Shown here in pieces: positions 25,183 to 32,535 of a stretch of 64,000 nt of DNA. The stretch is from Pseudomonadota bacterium. Lineage in GTDB: Bacteria > Pseudomonadota > Alphaproteobacteria > Caulobacterales > Caulobacteraceae. The stretch is taken from the NCBI GenBank assembly GCA_023451375.1, contig JAEXZS010000004.1, forward strand, positions 71,093-135,092, written 5' to 3'. A program made the position numbers and the translations under genes. Each line of letters begins with the position of its first letter. Position 1 is the stretch's first letter. The notes under the pieces were generated by a model. That model ran no database searches. It was not told the origin of the DNA and saw nothing but the letters and a program-made list of their open reading frames with translations.

Positions 25183-25344
25183 ATGAATGCGAGGTTGTTT
25201 CCGCCAACCATCCTAATGACGCTGGTCCGATCCCAGGGATTCCAGTGACTTCCGCGATTCTCGCCCCAATCAACGCGCCTGGGTTGGAAACCGTGCCATG
25301 CTTCACCCGTCCCGTCGCATCGGAGGGCTCGTAAGGCCTGCGAC

Positions 25345-25503
25345 CTTGCGGCGGCGGGAGCGGATGGAGCGGGGGCGGGTCTGCAACGACCCGCGCCAAA
25401 CGGCGCACAATCGGCATACCGATACCAGAGCGCCTGGAGGGTCGAGGGGGATACTCGGCCGCACCCGGACGGGGTTTCGCAGACCCTGCCGGCCCGCCGC
25501 AGG
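25345..25503 (+). ncRNA. Candidate structured RNA of unknown class (orientation uncertain)
   Basis: Pairings found by eye nest into one fold: 25345-25354 with 25494-25503 (10 pairs, one G-U); 25374-25384 with 25479-25490 (11 pairs, one bulged T at 25487); 25387-25392 with 25439-25444; then two perfect hairpins 25393-25397/25402-25406 (loop AAAC) and 25410-25414/25419-25423 (loop CATA), and CCC-GGAC-GGG at 25464-25473. About 160 bases, no credible protein. The size and rod-like closing stems would suit 6S-type RNA, but I cannot identify a class, and the structure reads equally on the minus strand. No promoter or T-run terminator is clear. Confidence 0.35.
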
Positions 25504-25678
25504 CTTATGGGGTTAGGCGATAAGACCGCCACCACTCAGCGCCCCGAGCTTGCAGAACAATCATCCGCGCGGAGCGTCGAACTTCGTCGAAACGGTACTC
25601 AACACACAGAACTCCGGGCGAAGGCCCGGCGCTCCGCCCAGCCCTCCACTCAACTCCGCCCGGAACGGCGGGGACGCT

Positions 25679-27376
25679 TCAGCGCGCCTGGATCTTCGCC
25701 ACCCGCCCGCCGCCGCTCTCGATCGCGTCGAGCAGATTCATGACATCGTCGATCGTATTGGCCTCGCGCGCCGGCTTGTCCCAGCGGATGCGGCTGACCC
25801 GTGGAAAGCGCATCGCCACGCCCGACTTGTGCCGGCTGGACCGCTGCAGCCCTTCGAAGGCGATCTCCAGCACCAGGCCGAAATCCCGCTCGGCCCGCAC
25901 CGACCGCACCGGCCCGAACCGCTCGACCGTATGGTCGCGCACGAACTTGTCCAGTTGCTTCAACTCCTCGTCGGTGAAACCGAAATAGGCCTTGCCCACC
26001 GGCGTCAGCGCCCCCGCGTCCGTCCAGACGCCGAAGGTGTAGTCGGAATAGAAGCTGGAGCGCTTGCCGTGCCCGCGCTGGGCGTACATCAGCACCGCGT
26101 CGATGACGTGCGGGTCGCGCTTCCACTTGAACCAGGGTCCCTTCGGCCGTCCCGCCAGATAGGGGCTGTCCCAGCGCTTGAGCATCAGCCCCTCGGCCGC
26201 CGCCCCGACCGGCGGATCGGCCCTCAGCCGCCCCAGCGCCTTCCAGTCGGCGTATTCGACCACAGGCGACAGCTTCAGCCGCTCGCCCGGATGACCCGCG
26301 ACCAGCGCCTCCAGCCGCGCCCTCCGCTCCTGCAGCGGCAGCGAACGCAGGTCCTCGCCGCCCTCGGCCAGCACGTCATAGGCCAAGATGCCCGCCGGGT
26401 GCGCCGCTATCAGCTTGGCGTCCACCGTCTTGCGGTTCAGTCGCTGCTGCAGGTCGCCGAACGGCGCCGGCCGCCCGTCGCGAAGCACCAGAAGCTCGCC
26501 GTCGATCGCGCCCTCGAACGCCAGCGCCTCCATCACATCGGGAAAGGCGCCGGAGATTTCGTCCCCGGTGCGGGAATAGAGCTTGGCGACACCGCCCTCG
26601 CGCACCGCCTGCACCCGGATGCCGTCCCACTTCCATTCGGCGGCGTAGTCCCCCGGGTCCAGCTTCTGGAAATCGACCGCCTCGTCGATCGCCACCGCCA
26701 GCATCACCGGCCGGAACCGCCCCGGCGCCTCGGGACTGGGCCGCTCGGCCCTGCCCTCCAGCCAGGCGAACAGGTCGGCGTAGGGCGGATCGACCGCGTG
26801 CCATACCTCCTCGATGTCGGACACGTCCACCGGCTCCAGCGCCGTCTCCGCCTCGCCGCCCTCCGGATCGGGCGGCTCCACCGCCGTCGCCGGCCGGATC
26901 ATCGCCGCCGCCGTCTTGGCCAGCCGCGCCGACAGGCCGATCCGCAGGCCCCCGGTCACCAGCTTCAGCAGCGCCCAGCGCCCCTTGGGCTCCAGCGCGT
27001 CCAGCCAACCCTCGATCAGCGGCTGCACCTCGCTCCGTCCCGCCCGCTGCAGCGCATCCACCACCTCGGCCAGCTCCGGCTCGCGGTTGGGCCGATAGTC
27101 GGCGGGCGGCGGCCAGATCAGCGAAACCGTCTCCGCCAGGTCGCCGACATAGTCATAGCTCCAGCCGAACAGCACCGGATCGACCCGCGCTTCCACGGCC
27201 TTGCGGATCATCGCCGGCTTGGCCGCCGAGAAGCTCAGGTCGCCGGTCAGCGCCGCCAGCGCCCAGCCCCGGTCCGGATCGGGCGTCACCTTCAGATAGT
27301 CGCGCACCAGGACCAGCTTGGCGTTGCGCGAGGCGGTCAGCGACAGGCGGTCCAGAAGCTCGGCGAAGGCGCGCAT
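25679..27376 (-). CDS. ATP-dependent DNA ligase (LigB/LigC-type repair ligase)
   Basis: Seals DNA nicks using ATP. The 565-residue protein has an N-terminal helical DNA-binding domain (residues 1-190), the adenylation domain with nucleophile K249 in EWKWDGIRVQ, the family motifs SRTGDEIS, AIDGELLV and EGLMLKRWDSPY with WFKWKR (motif V), and a C-terminal OB domain. It matches the group NCBI names cisplatin damage response ligase. The start is MRAFAELLDRL at 27376; a start two codons earlier at 27382 is equally possible. Its exonuclease partner is encoded at 10033-11061. Confidence 0.92.
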   Translation of the reverse strand: MRAFAELLDRLSLTASRNAKLVLVRDYLKVTPDPDRGWALAALTGDLSFSAAKPAMIRKAVEARVDPVLFGWSYDYVGDLAETVSLIWPPPADYRPNREPELAEVVDALQRAGRSEVQPLIEGWLDALEPKGRWALLKLVTGGLRIGLSARLAKTAAAMIRPATAVEPPDPEGGEAETALEPVDVSDIEEVWHAVDPPYADLFAWLEGRAERPSPEAPGRFRPVMLAVAIDEAVDFQKLDPGDYAAEWKWDGIRVQAVREGGVAKLYSRTGDEISGAFPDVMEALAFEGAIDGELLVLRDGRPAPFGDLQQRLNRKTVDAKLIAAHPAGILAYDVLAEGGEDLRSLPLQERRARLEALVAGHPGERLKLSPVVEYADWKALGRLRADPPVGAAAEGLMLKRWDSPYLAGRPKGPWFKWKRDPHVIDAVLMYAQRGHGKRSSFYSDYTFGVWTDAGALTPVGKAYFGFTDEELKQLDKFVRDHTVERFGPVRSVRAERDFGLVLEIAFEGLQRSSRHKSGVAMRFPRVSRIRWDKPAREANTIDDVMNLLDAIESGGGRVAKIQAR

Positions 27377-27426
27377 GGTCATCCATCTTGGGCGGCCGAA
27401 GCGTCGCCGGTACAGACAACGGAAAA

Positions 27427-27452
27427 CGCCCCGGAGGTTTCCCTCCGGGGCG
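27427..27452 (-). terminator. Intrinsic terminator after the RcnB-like gene
   Basis: Arms 27427-27437 and 27442-27452 are perfect 11-base complements around a 4-base loop, and on the minus strand the stem is followed by TTTT. It lies 20 bases beyond the stop of the RcnB-like gene and before the ligase start, so it separates the two transcripts. Confidence 0.85.
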
Positions 27453-27472
27453 CTCATCCGATCTGGCGCGGA

Positions 27473-27934
27473 TCAGTTGAACAGGCCGGCGATGACCGCG
27501 GTGATCAGGCCGCCGGCGACGGCCGCCAGCACCACGTCGTTGCCGCTGCGCACATACTGATAGCCGCGCGGCGGGGCCCGCAGGCCGTAGCGGCCGTAAT
27601 CGTTCACCACATAGGCGTTGGTGCGATAGTAGGACGGCATCCGCTGGCCATAGCTCCAGCTCCGCACCGCATAGCCGCGCGGGGCGACGTAGCGGGGCGC
27701 ATTATAGCGGCGCTGGGCCTGCTGCCAGCGGGCGTACTGGCGCTGGTCCTGCCGGAATTCGCGGCGATCCTGGCGCATTTCCCGACGGAACTCCCGACGA
27801 TCTTCGCGCGCCTCGCGGCGATCATGACGCTGTTCATAGCGATCGTTGCGCGATTGCGCCGACGCGGCGCCGGCCGCGCCCAGGGTGCTCGCGGCCATCA
27901 CAGCGGCCAGCGTGGCGGTGAGAATCTTCTTCAT
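27473..27934 (-). CDS. RcnB-like exported protein with Arg/Gln-rich repeats
   Basis: A 153-residue periplasmic protein. Residues 1-26 form a signal peptide (ASAQ cleavage region). Residues 30-72 are a highly charged helix of repeated RRE, DRR and RQDQ units, and residues 85-150 match the RcnB domain (YVVNDYGRYGLRAPPRGYQYVRSGNDVVLAAVAGGLI). RcnB in E. coli is linked to nickel/cobalt homeostasis, but most alphaproteobacterial homologues are uncharacterised. I chose ATG 27934 because it opens the signal peptide. A strong terminator follows. Confidence 0.85.
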   Translation of the reverse strand: MKKILTATLAAVMAASTLGAAGAASAQSRNDRYEQRHDRREAREDRREFRREMRQDRREFRQDQRQYARWQQAQRRYNAPRYVAPRGYAVRSWSYGQRMPSYYRTNAYVVNDYGRYGLRAPPRGYQYVRSGNDVVLAAVAGGLITAVIAGLFN

Positions 27935-28058
27935 CTCGATGTCTCCATCTGCGGCCGAACCATTTCGACTTGCCCGCACAATGGACTCCGCCCGCTGAGG
28001 GAGGGCTGAACCGACGATGTCGCCTCCCGTTCAGCGAACGGCCGCGGTTCGGCCGCAA

Positions 28059-29873
28059 TCAGGCGGCGACCGAACGCTCCGTCATCACCGCGCCCTGCGC
28101 CACGGCCTCGCGGCCGCCGGGCACGCGGCCCATCAGTTCGGCCAGGGCGCCGAAGTCGATGGGCTTGTTCAGATAGGCGTCCGCCCCCGCCTCCAGCCCC
28201 GCCTCGTGATCCTCGCTGCGCGCCGAGGCGGACAGGACGACGATCGGCGTCCGGGCGTTCGGGCCTTCGCCTTCGCGGATCAGGCGCGTCGCGGTCAGGC
28301 CGTCCATCACCGGCATGTTGACGTCCATGACGATCAGGTCGAATGGCTGCTCCCCGGCCGCCTCGACCGCCAGCGCGCCGTTCTCGGCCGTGGCGGTGAC
28401 GTGGGCCGCCGAACTCATCCAGGCCTCCAGGATCATGCGGTTGACCGGATGGTCCTCGACCACGAGCACCCGCAGAGAGGCGACGCCCTCGACCTCGGCG
28501 TGGATCTCCTCGGCCGGCGCGGCGGCCGCCCATTCGACCACCTCGGCCTCGACCGCGAAGACGAAGCACGAGCCCTGGCCCAGCCTGGACGTCACCGTGA
28601 TGTCGCCGCCCATGATGTTGGCCATCCGCCGCGAGATAGTCAGCCCCAGGCCCGTCCCGCCGAAGCGCCGCGTGGAGGAGGCGTCGACCTGGGTGAAGGG
28701 CTGGAACAGGCGCTCCAGATCACCGGCCGCGATGCCGGCGCCGCTGTCGGTGACGGAGAATTCGAACCGGACCCGCTGGTCCGAGACCCGTTCGGCCCGC
28801 ACGACGTAGCGGATCTCGCCCTCGTCGGTGAACTTGACGGCGTTGGACAGCAGGTTCTGCACCACCTGGCAGACCCGCAGCGGATCGCCGCGCACCACGG
28901 TGGGCACCTCGCCTTCGAAGGTCGAGACGAAAGTCAGGCCCTTGGCCTCGGCCTGCGCTTCGAAAGGCCCGGTGATGCGGCGGTGCAGGTCCTCGATCGC
29001 CACGTCCACGACCTCGAAGGTCATGCGGCCCGCCTCGATCTTGGTCATGTCGAGAATGTCGTTCAGCAGGCTCAGCAGATTGTCGCCGGAATTGCGGATG
29101 ATCGACAGATACTCGCGCTGCGTCGTCTCCAGCCGCGTGGCGCTCAGCAGCTGTGCCGCGCCCAGCACGCCGTTCATGGGGGTGCGCAGCTCGTGCGAGA
29201 TCACGCCCAGAAAGTTCGACTTGGCGTCATTGGCGGCGTTGGCCTTGTCGCGCGCAGCCTCCAGCTCCTCGATCAGGTGCGACTGATGGGCCTGGAAGGC
29301 GCGGATGCGCTCCTCGCGCAGCATGGTCATGGTCACCAGCACGAACAGGCCGGCGACGGTGAACGGCAGGATGGCCAGCAGTGACCAGAACTCCGCCTTG
29401 CCGACCAGGCTCAGCAGCATGATGGTCGAGGCGGCGCCGTAGGGGGACGAGATGACCATCGCCTGACGCGGCGAGCTGCGCAGCTGGGCGAACACCAGCA
29501 CATAGCCCGAAATCACCAGGGCCACCGCCAGCGGCTGTCCGAACGGGGCTTGCGAGAACCAGGCCAGCAGCGGCGCCACGGCCCAGGCGCCGGTCGTCAC
29601 CGTGGCCACCGCCGGGAAGGCGAAACCCCAGCCGGTCCCGACACGGTCGGCCATGCGGCGCTCGAAGCTGCCTCGCACCGCGCCGGCGGCGACCGTGCCG
29701 CCGAACCACAGCATCGCCTGCCACCACGGCACCACGCCCAGGAGGCCAAGCGCCCAGCTGGCGATGATCATATAGCGCAGGTATTGCGTCTGCAGGATCG
29801 CAGTCAGGGCCTGGGCGGCGTCACCCGCGCGTTCGCCGGGGATCGCCTTCGCGACGCCGTCCGATTCCACCAT
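28059..29873 (-). CDS. Membrane-bound hybrid sensor histidine kinase
   Basis: A 604-residue kinase. Residues 30-190 contain about six hydrophobic segments, probably the sensor; a short coiled coil follows; the phosphoacceptor is H227 in FLGVISHELRTPMNG; the HATPase domain shows NLLSNAVKF and FGGTGLGLTISRRM; and the C-terminal receiver has D517 in LIVMDVNMPVMDG and K in LNKPID. As with the soluble hybrid kinase at 8411, no response regulator is adjacent, so it probably feeds a phosphorelay through a distant histidine phosphotransferase. The signal is unknown. Confidence 0.92.
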   Translation of the reverse strand: MVESDGVAKAIPGERAGDAAQALTAILQTQYLRYMIIASWALGLLGVVPWWQAMLWFGGTVAAGAVRGSFERRMADRVGTGWGFAFPAVATVTTGAWAVAPLLAWFSQAPFGQPLAVALVISGYVLVFAQLRSSPRQAMVISSPYGAASTIMLLSLVGKAEFWSLLAILPFTVAGLFVLVTMTMLREERIRAFQAHQSHLIEELEAARDKANAANDAKSNFLGVISHELRTPMNGVLGAAQLLSATRLETTQREYLSIIRNSGDNLLSLLNDILDMTKIEAGRMTFEVVDVAIEDLHRRITGPFEAQAEAKGLTFVSTFEGEVPTVVRGDPLRVCQVVQNLLSNAVKFTDEGEIRYVVRAERVSDQRVRFEFSVTDSGAGIAAGDLERLFQPFTQVDASSTRRFGGTGLGLTISRRMANIMGGDITVTSRLGQGSCFVFAVEAEVVEWAAAAPAEEIHAEVEGVASLRVLVVEDHPVNRMILEAWMSSAAHVTATAENGALAVEAAGEQPFDLIVMDVNMPVMDGLTATRLIREGEGPNARTPIVVLSASARSEDHEAGLEAGADAYLNKPIDFGALAELMGRVPGGREAVAQGAVMTERSVAA

Positions 29874-29954
29874 GCAGTCGTCCCCACGTTCTGTTGGTCG
29901 CGTGACGCTAGGGCGAAGGTTCTAAGACGAAGTGAACGCTGGTCTTTTGCACAA

Positions 29955-30260
29955 TCAGGCGGTGCGGGCGGCCTCGGCGGGCGTCAACGCCTTGATGGAG
30001 AGGGCGTGGACGGCGCCCGCCATTTCCTCCTTCAGCAGGCCGTTGATCATCCGTTGGCGCTCGACGCGCGACCGCCCCTCGAAATCCGCCGCCACGATCA
30101 CCAGATTGAAATGGCTCTCGCCGCCCGGCTTCGCGTCCATGCCCCCTTCGTGATGATGGCCGGCGTGCCGCCAGCTGTCGTCTTCGAGCTCCAGGCGTTC
30201 GGGAGAGAGCGCCTGGCTCAGTTTCTCACGAATTTTCGCGGCGACGGGGCCGTCCGACAT
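29955..30260 (-). CDS. BolA family protein
   Basis: A 101-residue BolA/IbaG-type protein. The family core is HFNLVIVAADFEGRSRVERQRMINGLLKEEM, and the histidines in WRHAGHHHEGG could help bind an Fe-S cluster with a monothiol glutaredoxin. BolA proteins act in Fe-S trafficking and stress-related morphology. I chose ATG 30260, which gives the standard N-terminus. It is divergent from the J-domain gene 45 bases away, a pairing seen in many alphaproteobacteria next to cobS. Confidence 0.93.
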   Translation of the reverse strand: MSDGPVAAKIREKLSQALSPERLELEDDSWRHAGHHHEGGMDAKPGGESHFNLVIVAADFEGRSRVERQRMINGLLKEEMAGAVHALSIKALTPAEAARTA

Positions 30261-30305
30261 GATCGTTTCCTTGATGGCGTCCAATTCAGGTCTACACTTC
30301 GGGTG

Positions 30306-30974
30306 ATGTCCGCCTCCTTTCAATACAAGCCGCGCTTCACCGACATCCGCGTGAAGCCGCCCAAGCCCGAGGAGGAGGCGGCCCAGGCCGACGTCCTGCA
30401 CCTGAAGCCGGGCGAAAAGCCGTGCCAGTGGCCCGACTGCCGCCGCGCCGCGACCGCCAAGGCGCCGAAGTCGCGCGAACGGCTGAACGACTTCTATGAA
30501 TTCTGCCAGGCCCACGCTGGCGAGTACAACAAGGGCTGGAACTTCTACGCCGGCATGAGCGAGGGCGAGGTCCGCGCGGCGCAGGAGAATGAGGCCATGA
30601 CCGGCGGCCGGCCCACCTGGGAGATGAAGGCGGGCAAGTTCAGCCGCGAGGCCGCCGCCTTCGCCGCCAAGATGGGCACGGCCAATACGGCGGGTTCGGG
30701 CTCCTGGCGCGACAGCTTCGGCCTGTTCGGCCGTCGCGGCGAACAGGCGGCCCAGGCCGCGCCCGAGGATCGTCGCGTCGGCAAGCTGGAACGGACCGCC
30801 TTGGCCGATCTTGACCTGGATCCCGGCGCGGACAAGGCGGCCATCAAGGCGCGCTACCATGAGATGCTGAAGCGGTTTCACCCCGACACCAACGGCGGGG
30901 ATCGCGGCGCCGAGGCCAAACTGCAGCGCGTGATCAAGGCTTGGAAGACGCTAAGGAAGGCGGGTCTGGCCTGA
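30306..30974 (+). CDS. DnaJ-domain protein (alphaproteobacterial type)
   Basis: A 222-residue protein with its J domain at the C-terminus (about residues 165-222, HPD motif in KRFHPDTNGG). The N-terminal half has conserved cysteines (PCQWPDCRRAATAKAPKSR and YEFCQAHAGEYNKGWNFYAG) that could bind zinc. It probably recruits DnaK to a specific client. I chose ATG 30306. The gene is divergent from bolA; in many relatives both lie beside cobS and cobT, which may hint at a link with cobaltochelatase assembly, but here cobS is 6.4 kb away. Confidence 0.9.
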   Translation: MSASFQYKPRFTDIRVKPPKPEEEAAQADVLHLKPGEKPCQWPDCRRAATAKAPKSRERLNDFYEFCQAHAGEYNKGWNFYAGMSEGEVRAAQENEAMTGGRPTWEMKAGKFSREAAAFAAKMGTANTAGSGSWRDSFGLFGRRGEQAAQAAPEDRRVGKLERTALADLDLDPGADKAAIKARYHEMLKRFHPDTNGGDRGAEAKLQRVIKAWKTLRKAGLA

Positions 30975-31113
30975 CCCATTCGCAACAAATCGCCCCGCTT
31001 GCGCCAAGGTCGAGGGCGATCATTGACGCATTCGCCCCGCCTCAGGTTGATCCTTTCCCCCGGAGCGCCTATGCCGCCGCGCAAAAGCCCCTCCCCTTTC
31101 AAGGACCGCGACC

Positions 31114-31353
31114 ATGTCTGAAGTCAAAGACGCGCCGCAACTGCTTCACCTCGTGATCGGCGGCGAACTGCGCCACCTGCACGAGCCGGTGTTCCGCGAT
31201 CTGTCCCAGGTCGAGTTCGTCGGCGCCTACGGCAGCTATGACGAGGCCAAGAAGGCCTGGAAGGCCCGGGCCCAGGCGACCGTCGACAACGCCCTGATGC
31301 GTTATTTCATCCTGCACGCCCACAGGTTGATCGATCCCCGCGCCGACGCCTGA
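31114..31353 (+). CDS. DUF4170 family protein
   Basis: A 79-residue cytoplasmic protein matching DUF4170: LLHLVIGGELRHLHEPVFRDLSQVEFVGAYGSYDEAKKAWKA is the core, followed by TVDNALMRYFILHAHRLIDP. Function is unknown; the family is nearly confined to alphaproteobacteria. AAGGACC precedes ATG 31114. The neighbours downstream in the same direction are two tiny membrane proteins. Confidence 0.88.
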   Translation: MSEVKDAPQLLHLVIGGELRHLHEPVFRDLSQVEFVGAYGSYDEAKKAWKARAQATVDNALMRYFILHAHRLIDPRADA

Positions 31354-31418
31354 GCCTCGACCGGAACCCCGTCGCCCCCGGCGCGCTCTCCAAGCATGGC
31401 AATGCAAAGGAGACGGTG

Positions 31419-31586
31419 ATGGAGACCTTTCTCATCGTGGTCGTGCTCCTCGCGGTCGCCGTCGGCGTGGCCCTCTGGGCGCGGGGCCGAGGCCGCCGAG
31501 CGGTTCAGGACCAGGAGAAGGACACGGCGTGGAACGACCAGCTTACGCGTGGCGCGACGCCGCCGGACGAACGGACCGATAGATGA
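31419..31586 (+). CDS. Very small single-pass membrane protein
   Basis: A 55-residue protein starting METFLIVVVLLAVAVGVALWA, one N-terminal membrane helix followed by a basic stretch RGRGRR and a hydrophilic tail. A strong AAAGGAGAC ribosome site lies 7 bases before ATG 31419. Its TGA overlaps the ATG of the next small membrane gene (ATGA), which supports it being real and translated together. Twin-helix-type (HIG1-like) small proteins look similar, but there is too little sequence to assign a family. Confidence 0.7.
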   Translation: METFLIVVVLLAVAVGVALWARGRGRRAVQDQEKDTAWNDQLTRGATPPDERTDR

Positions 31587-31786
31587 ACCTGGACGGCCAG
31601 CAGATATTCCAGCTCGTCAGCCTGCTGGGCGTACTGGCGCTGTTCATGATGTCGCTGCGCGGCCACATGGCCTACCGCAGCTGGTTCAAGCGCTGGGAGG
31701 CCCAGCGCAAGGCCCGGCGCGACGCGGAAGCGGGCGTTCGGCAACCCACGCCGGACGACCGGCCGCGCAAGGGGCCTTGGGGCTGA
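31583..31786 (+). CDS. Small single-pass membrane protein coupled to the preceding one
   Basis: A 67-residue protein. Residues 8-26 (IFQLVSLLGVLALFMMSLR) form one membrane helix, followed by a strongly basic amphipathic stretch RSWFKRWEAQRKARRDAE and a proline-rich end. The start overlaps the stop of the previous 55-residue gene, so the two may form a two-component membrane unit. No named family is recognised. It ends 3 bases from the convergent phosphatase gene. Confidence 0.72.
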   Translation: MNLDGQQIFQLVSLLGVLALFMMSLRGHMAYRSWFKRWEAQRKARRDAEAGVRQPTPDDRPRKGPWG

Positions 31787-31789
31787 CGC

Positions 31790-32455
31790 CTATTCCCGGC
31801 GCAACAGTCGCTCTGTCAGCAACGTCCCCCACCAGCCGGCCTTGAACTCGGCCCGGATGGCCTTGGGGTCGTACTCGGGGCTGTCCACCCAGTCGATGAA
31901 GCTGATCCCGCGCGGCTCCACATCGCGGACGTATTTCTCCAGGGTGAAGTCCAGGACGCCGGTCAGGCCCTCGCGGTGGTGCAGGTATTTCTTGGACAAC
32001 TCCCGGATCGCCACCGATATCGGCTCGCCCAGGTGAAAGTGCCGGTAGAAGACGGCCATCATCCCCGCCCGGTCCGCCCCCGACTTGCAGTGGATCAGCG
32101 CCGGATACTGGATCGTGCGGAACAGCTCACGCGCCCGGTGAACCCGATCCGGCCCCGGTGCGTCACGGGAATCCAGCGGCGCGTCGATCATCGTCAGGCC
32201 CAGCCGCTCGCAGGCCTCGCGCTCCAGCCAGTAATAGCCCTCGTCCCGCCGGCCCCGCAGGTTGATGACGGTCCGCACGCCCTTGGCCTTCCAGTGCGCC
32301 AGTTGCCGCGGCGAGGGCTGGTTGGTCCGCACAAGGTCCGGCCCCAACCAGTGCGCGTTCGAGAAGGCCACGCGCAGGAAGGCGTGATCGGCCCAGAAAT
32401 AATGCCAGTGCGCCTTGAAACGGCCCACGGCTGTCGAGAGATCGAAGCGCGCCAT
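31790..32455 (-). CDS. Dual-specificity/tyrosine phosphatase-like protein beside the lipid A operon
   Basis: A 221-residue cysteine phosphatase. The P-loop HCKSGADR places the nucleophile at C123 and the arginine at R129; the general acid is probably D in MIDAPLDSRDAP. No signal peptide is visible. It is divergent, 80 bases away, from the lipid A exporter gene. In Caulobacter crescentus the PTP-like protein CtpA is implicated in removing lipid A phosphates, so a lipid A or phospholipid phosphatase role is attractive here, but protein or polyphosphate substrates remain possible. I chose ATG 32455. Confidence 0.84.
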   Translation of the reverse strand: MARFDLSTAVGRFKAHWHYFWADHAFLRVAFSNAHWLGPDLVRTNQPSPRQLAHWKAKGVRTVINLRGRRDEGYYWLEREACERLGLTMIDAPLDSRDAPGPDRVHRARELFRTIQYPALIHCKSGADRAGMMAVFYRHFHLGEPISVAIRELSKKYLHHREGLTGVLDFTLEKYVRDVEPRGISFIDWVDSPEYDPKAIRAEFKAGWWGTLLTERLLRRE

Positions 32456-32535
32456 GGCCGCCAGATAGCGAACGCGCGCGCCCACGTCATCACCGCCGGG
32501 TTGACTTGAACCGCCAGCCGTCCGACCGAGAGCCG

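Larger units (their letters stand above)
24999..25678. other. Long intergenic region without a convincing gene
   Basis: This 680-base stretch between the ligase stop and the DUF2239 promoter holds a family C palindromic repeat (25021-25182), a candidate structured RNA (25345-25503) and a small GC hairpin near 25615-25631 (CCGGGCGAAGGCCCGG) just past the ligase stop. Open frames cross it on both strands, but they lack ribosome sites, start in repeats and give low-complexity Arg/Pro/Ser-rich translations. No tRNA, tmRNA or RNase P signature is visible. Confidence 0.6.

Noticed and set aside
24339..25535. 398-codon minus-strand frame through the repeat-rich intergenic region
   Set aside because: It runs through repeats and the RNA-like fold and then into DUF2239 in another frame; no ribosome site and low-complexity sequence.
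25500..25680. tmRNA or SRP RNA in the intergenic region
   Set aside because: No tag-peptide reading frame, no GGAAGGAAGCAGC-like SRP core and no CCA-ending acceptor were found on either strand.
25550..28009. 819-codon open frame on the plus strand over the ligase and RcnB-like genes
   Set aside because: The minus-strand frame has clear ligase motifs; the plus-strand product is His/Arg/Gln-rich and matches no family.
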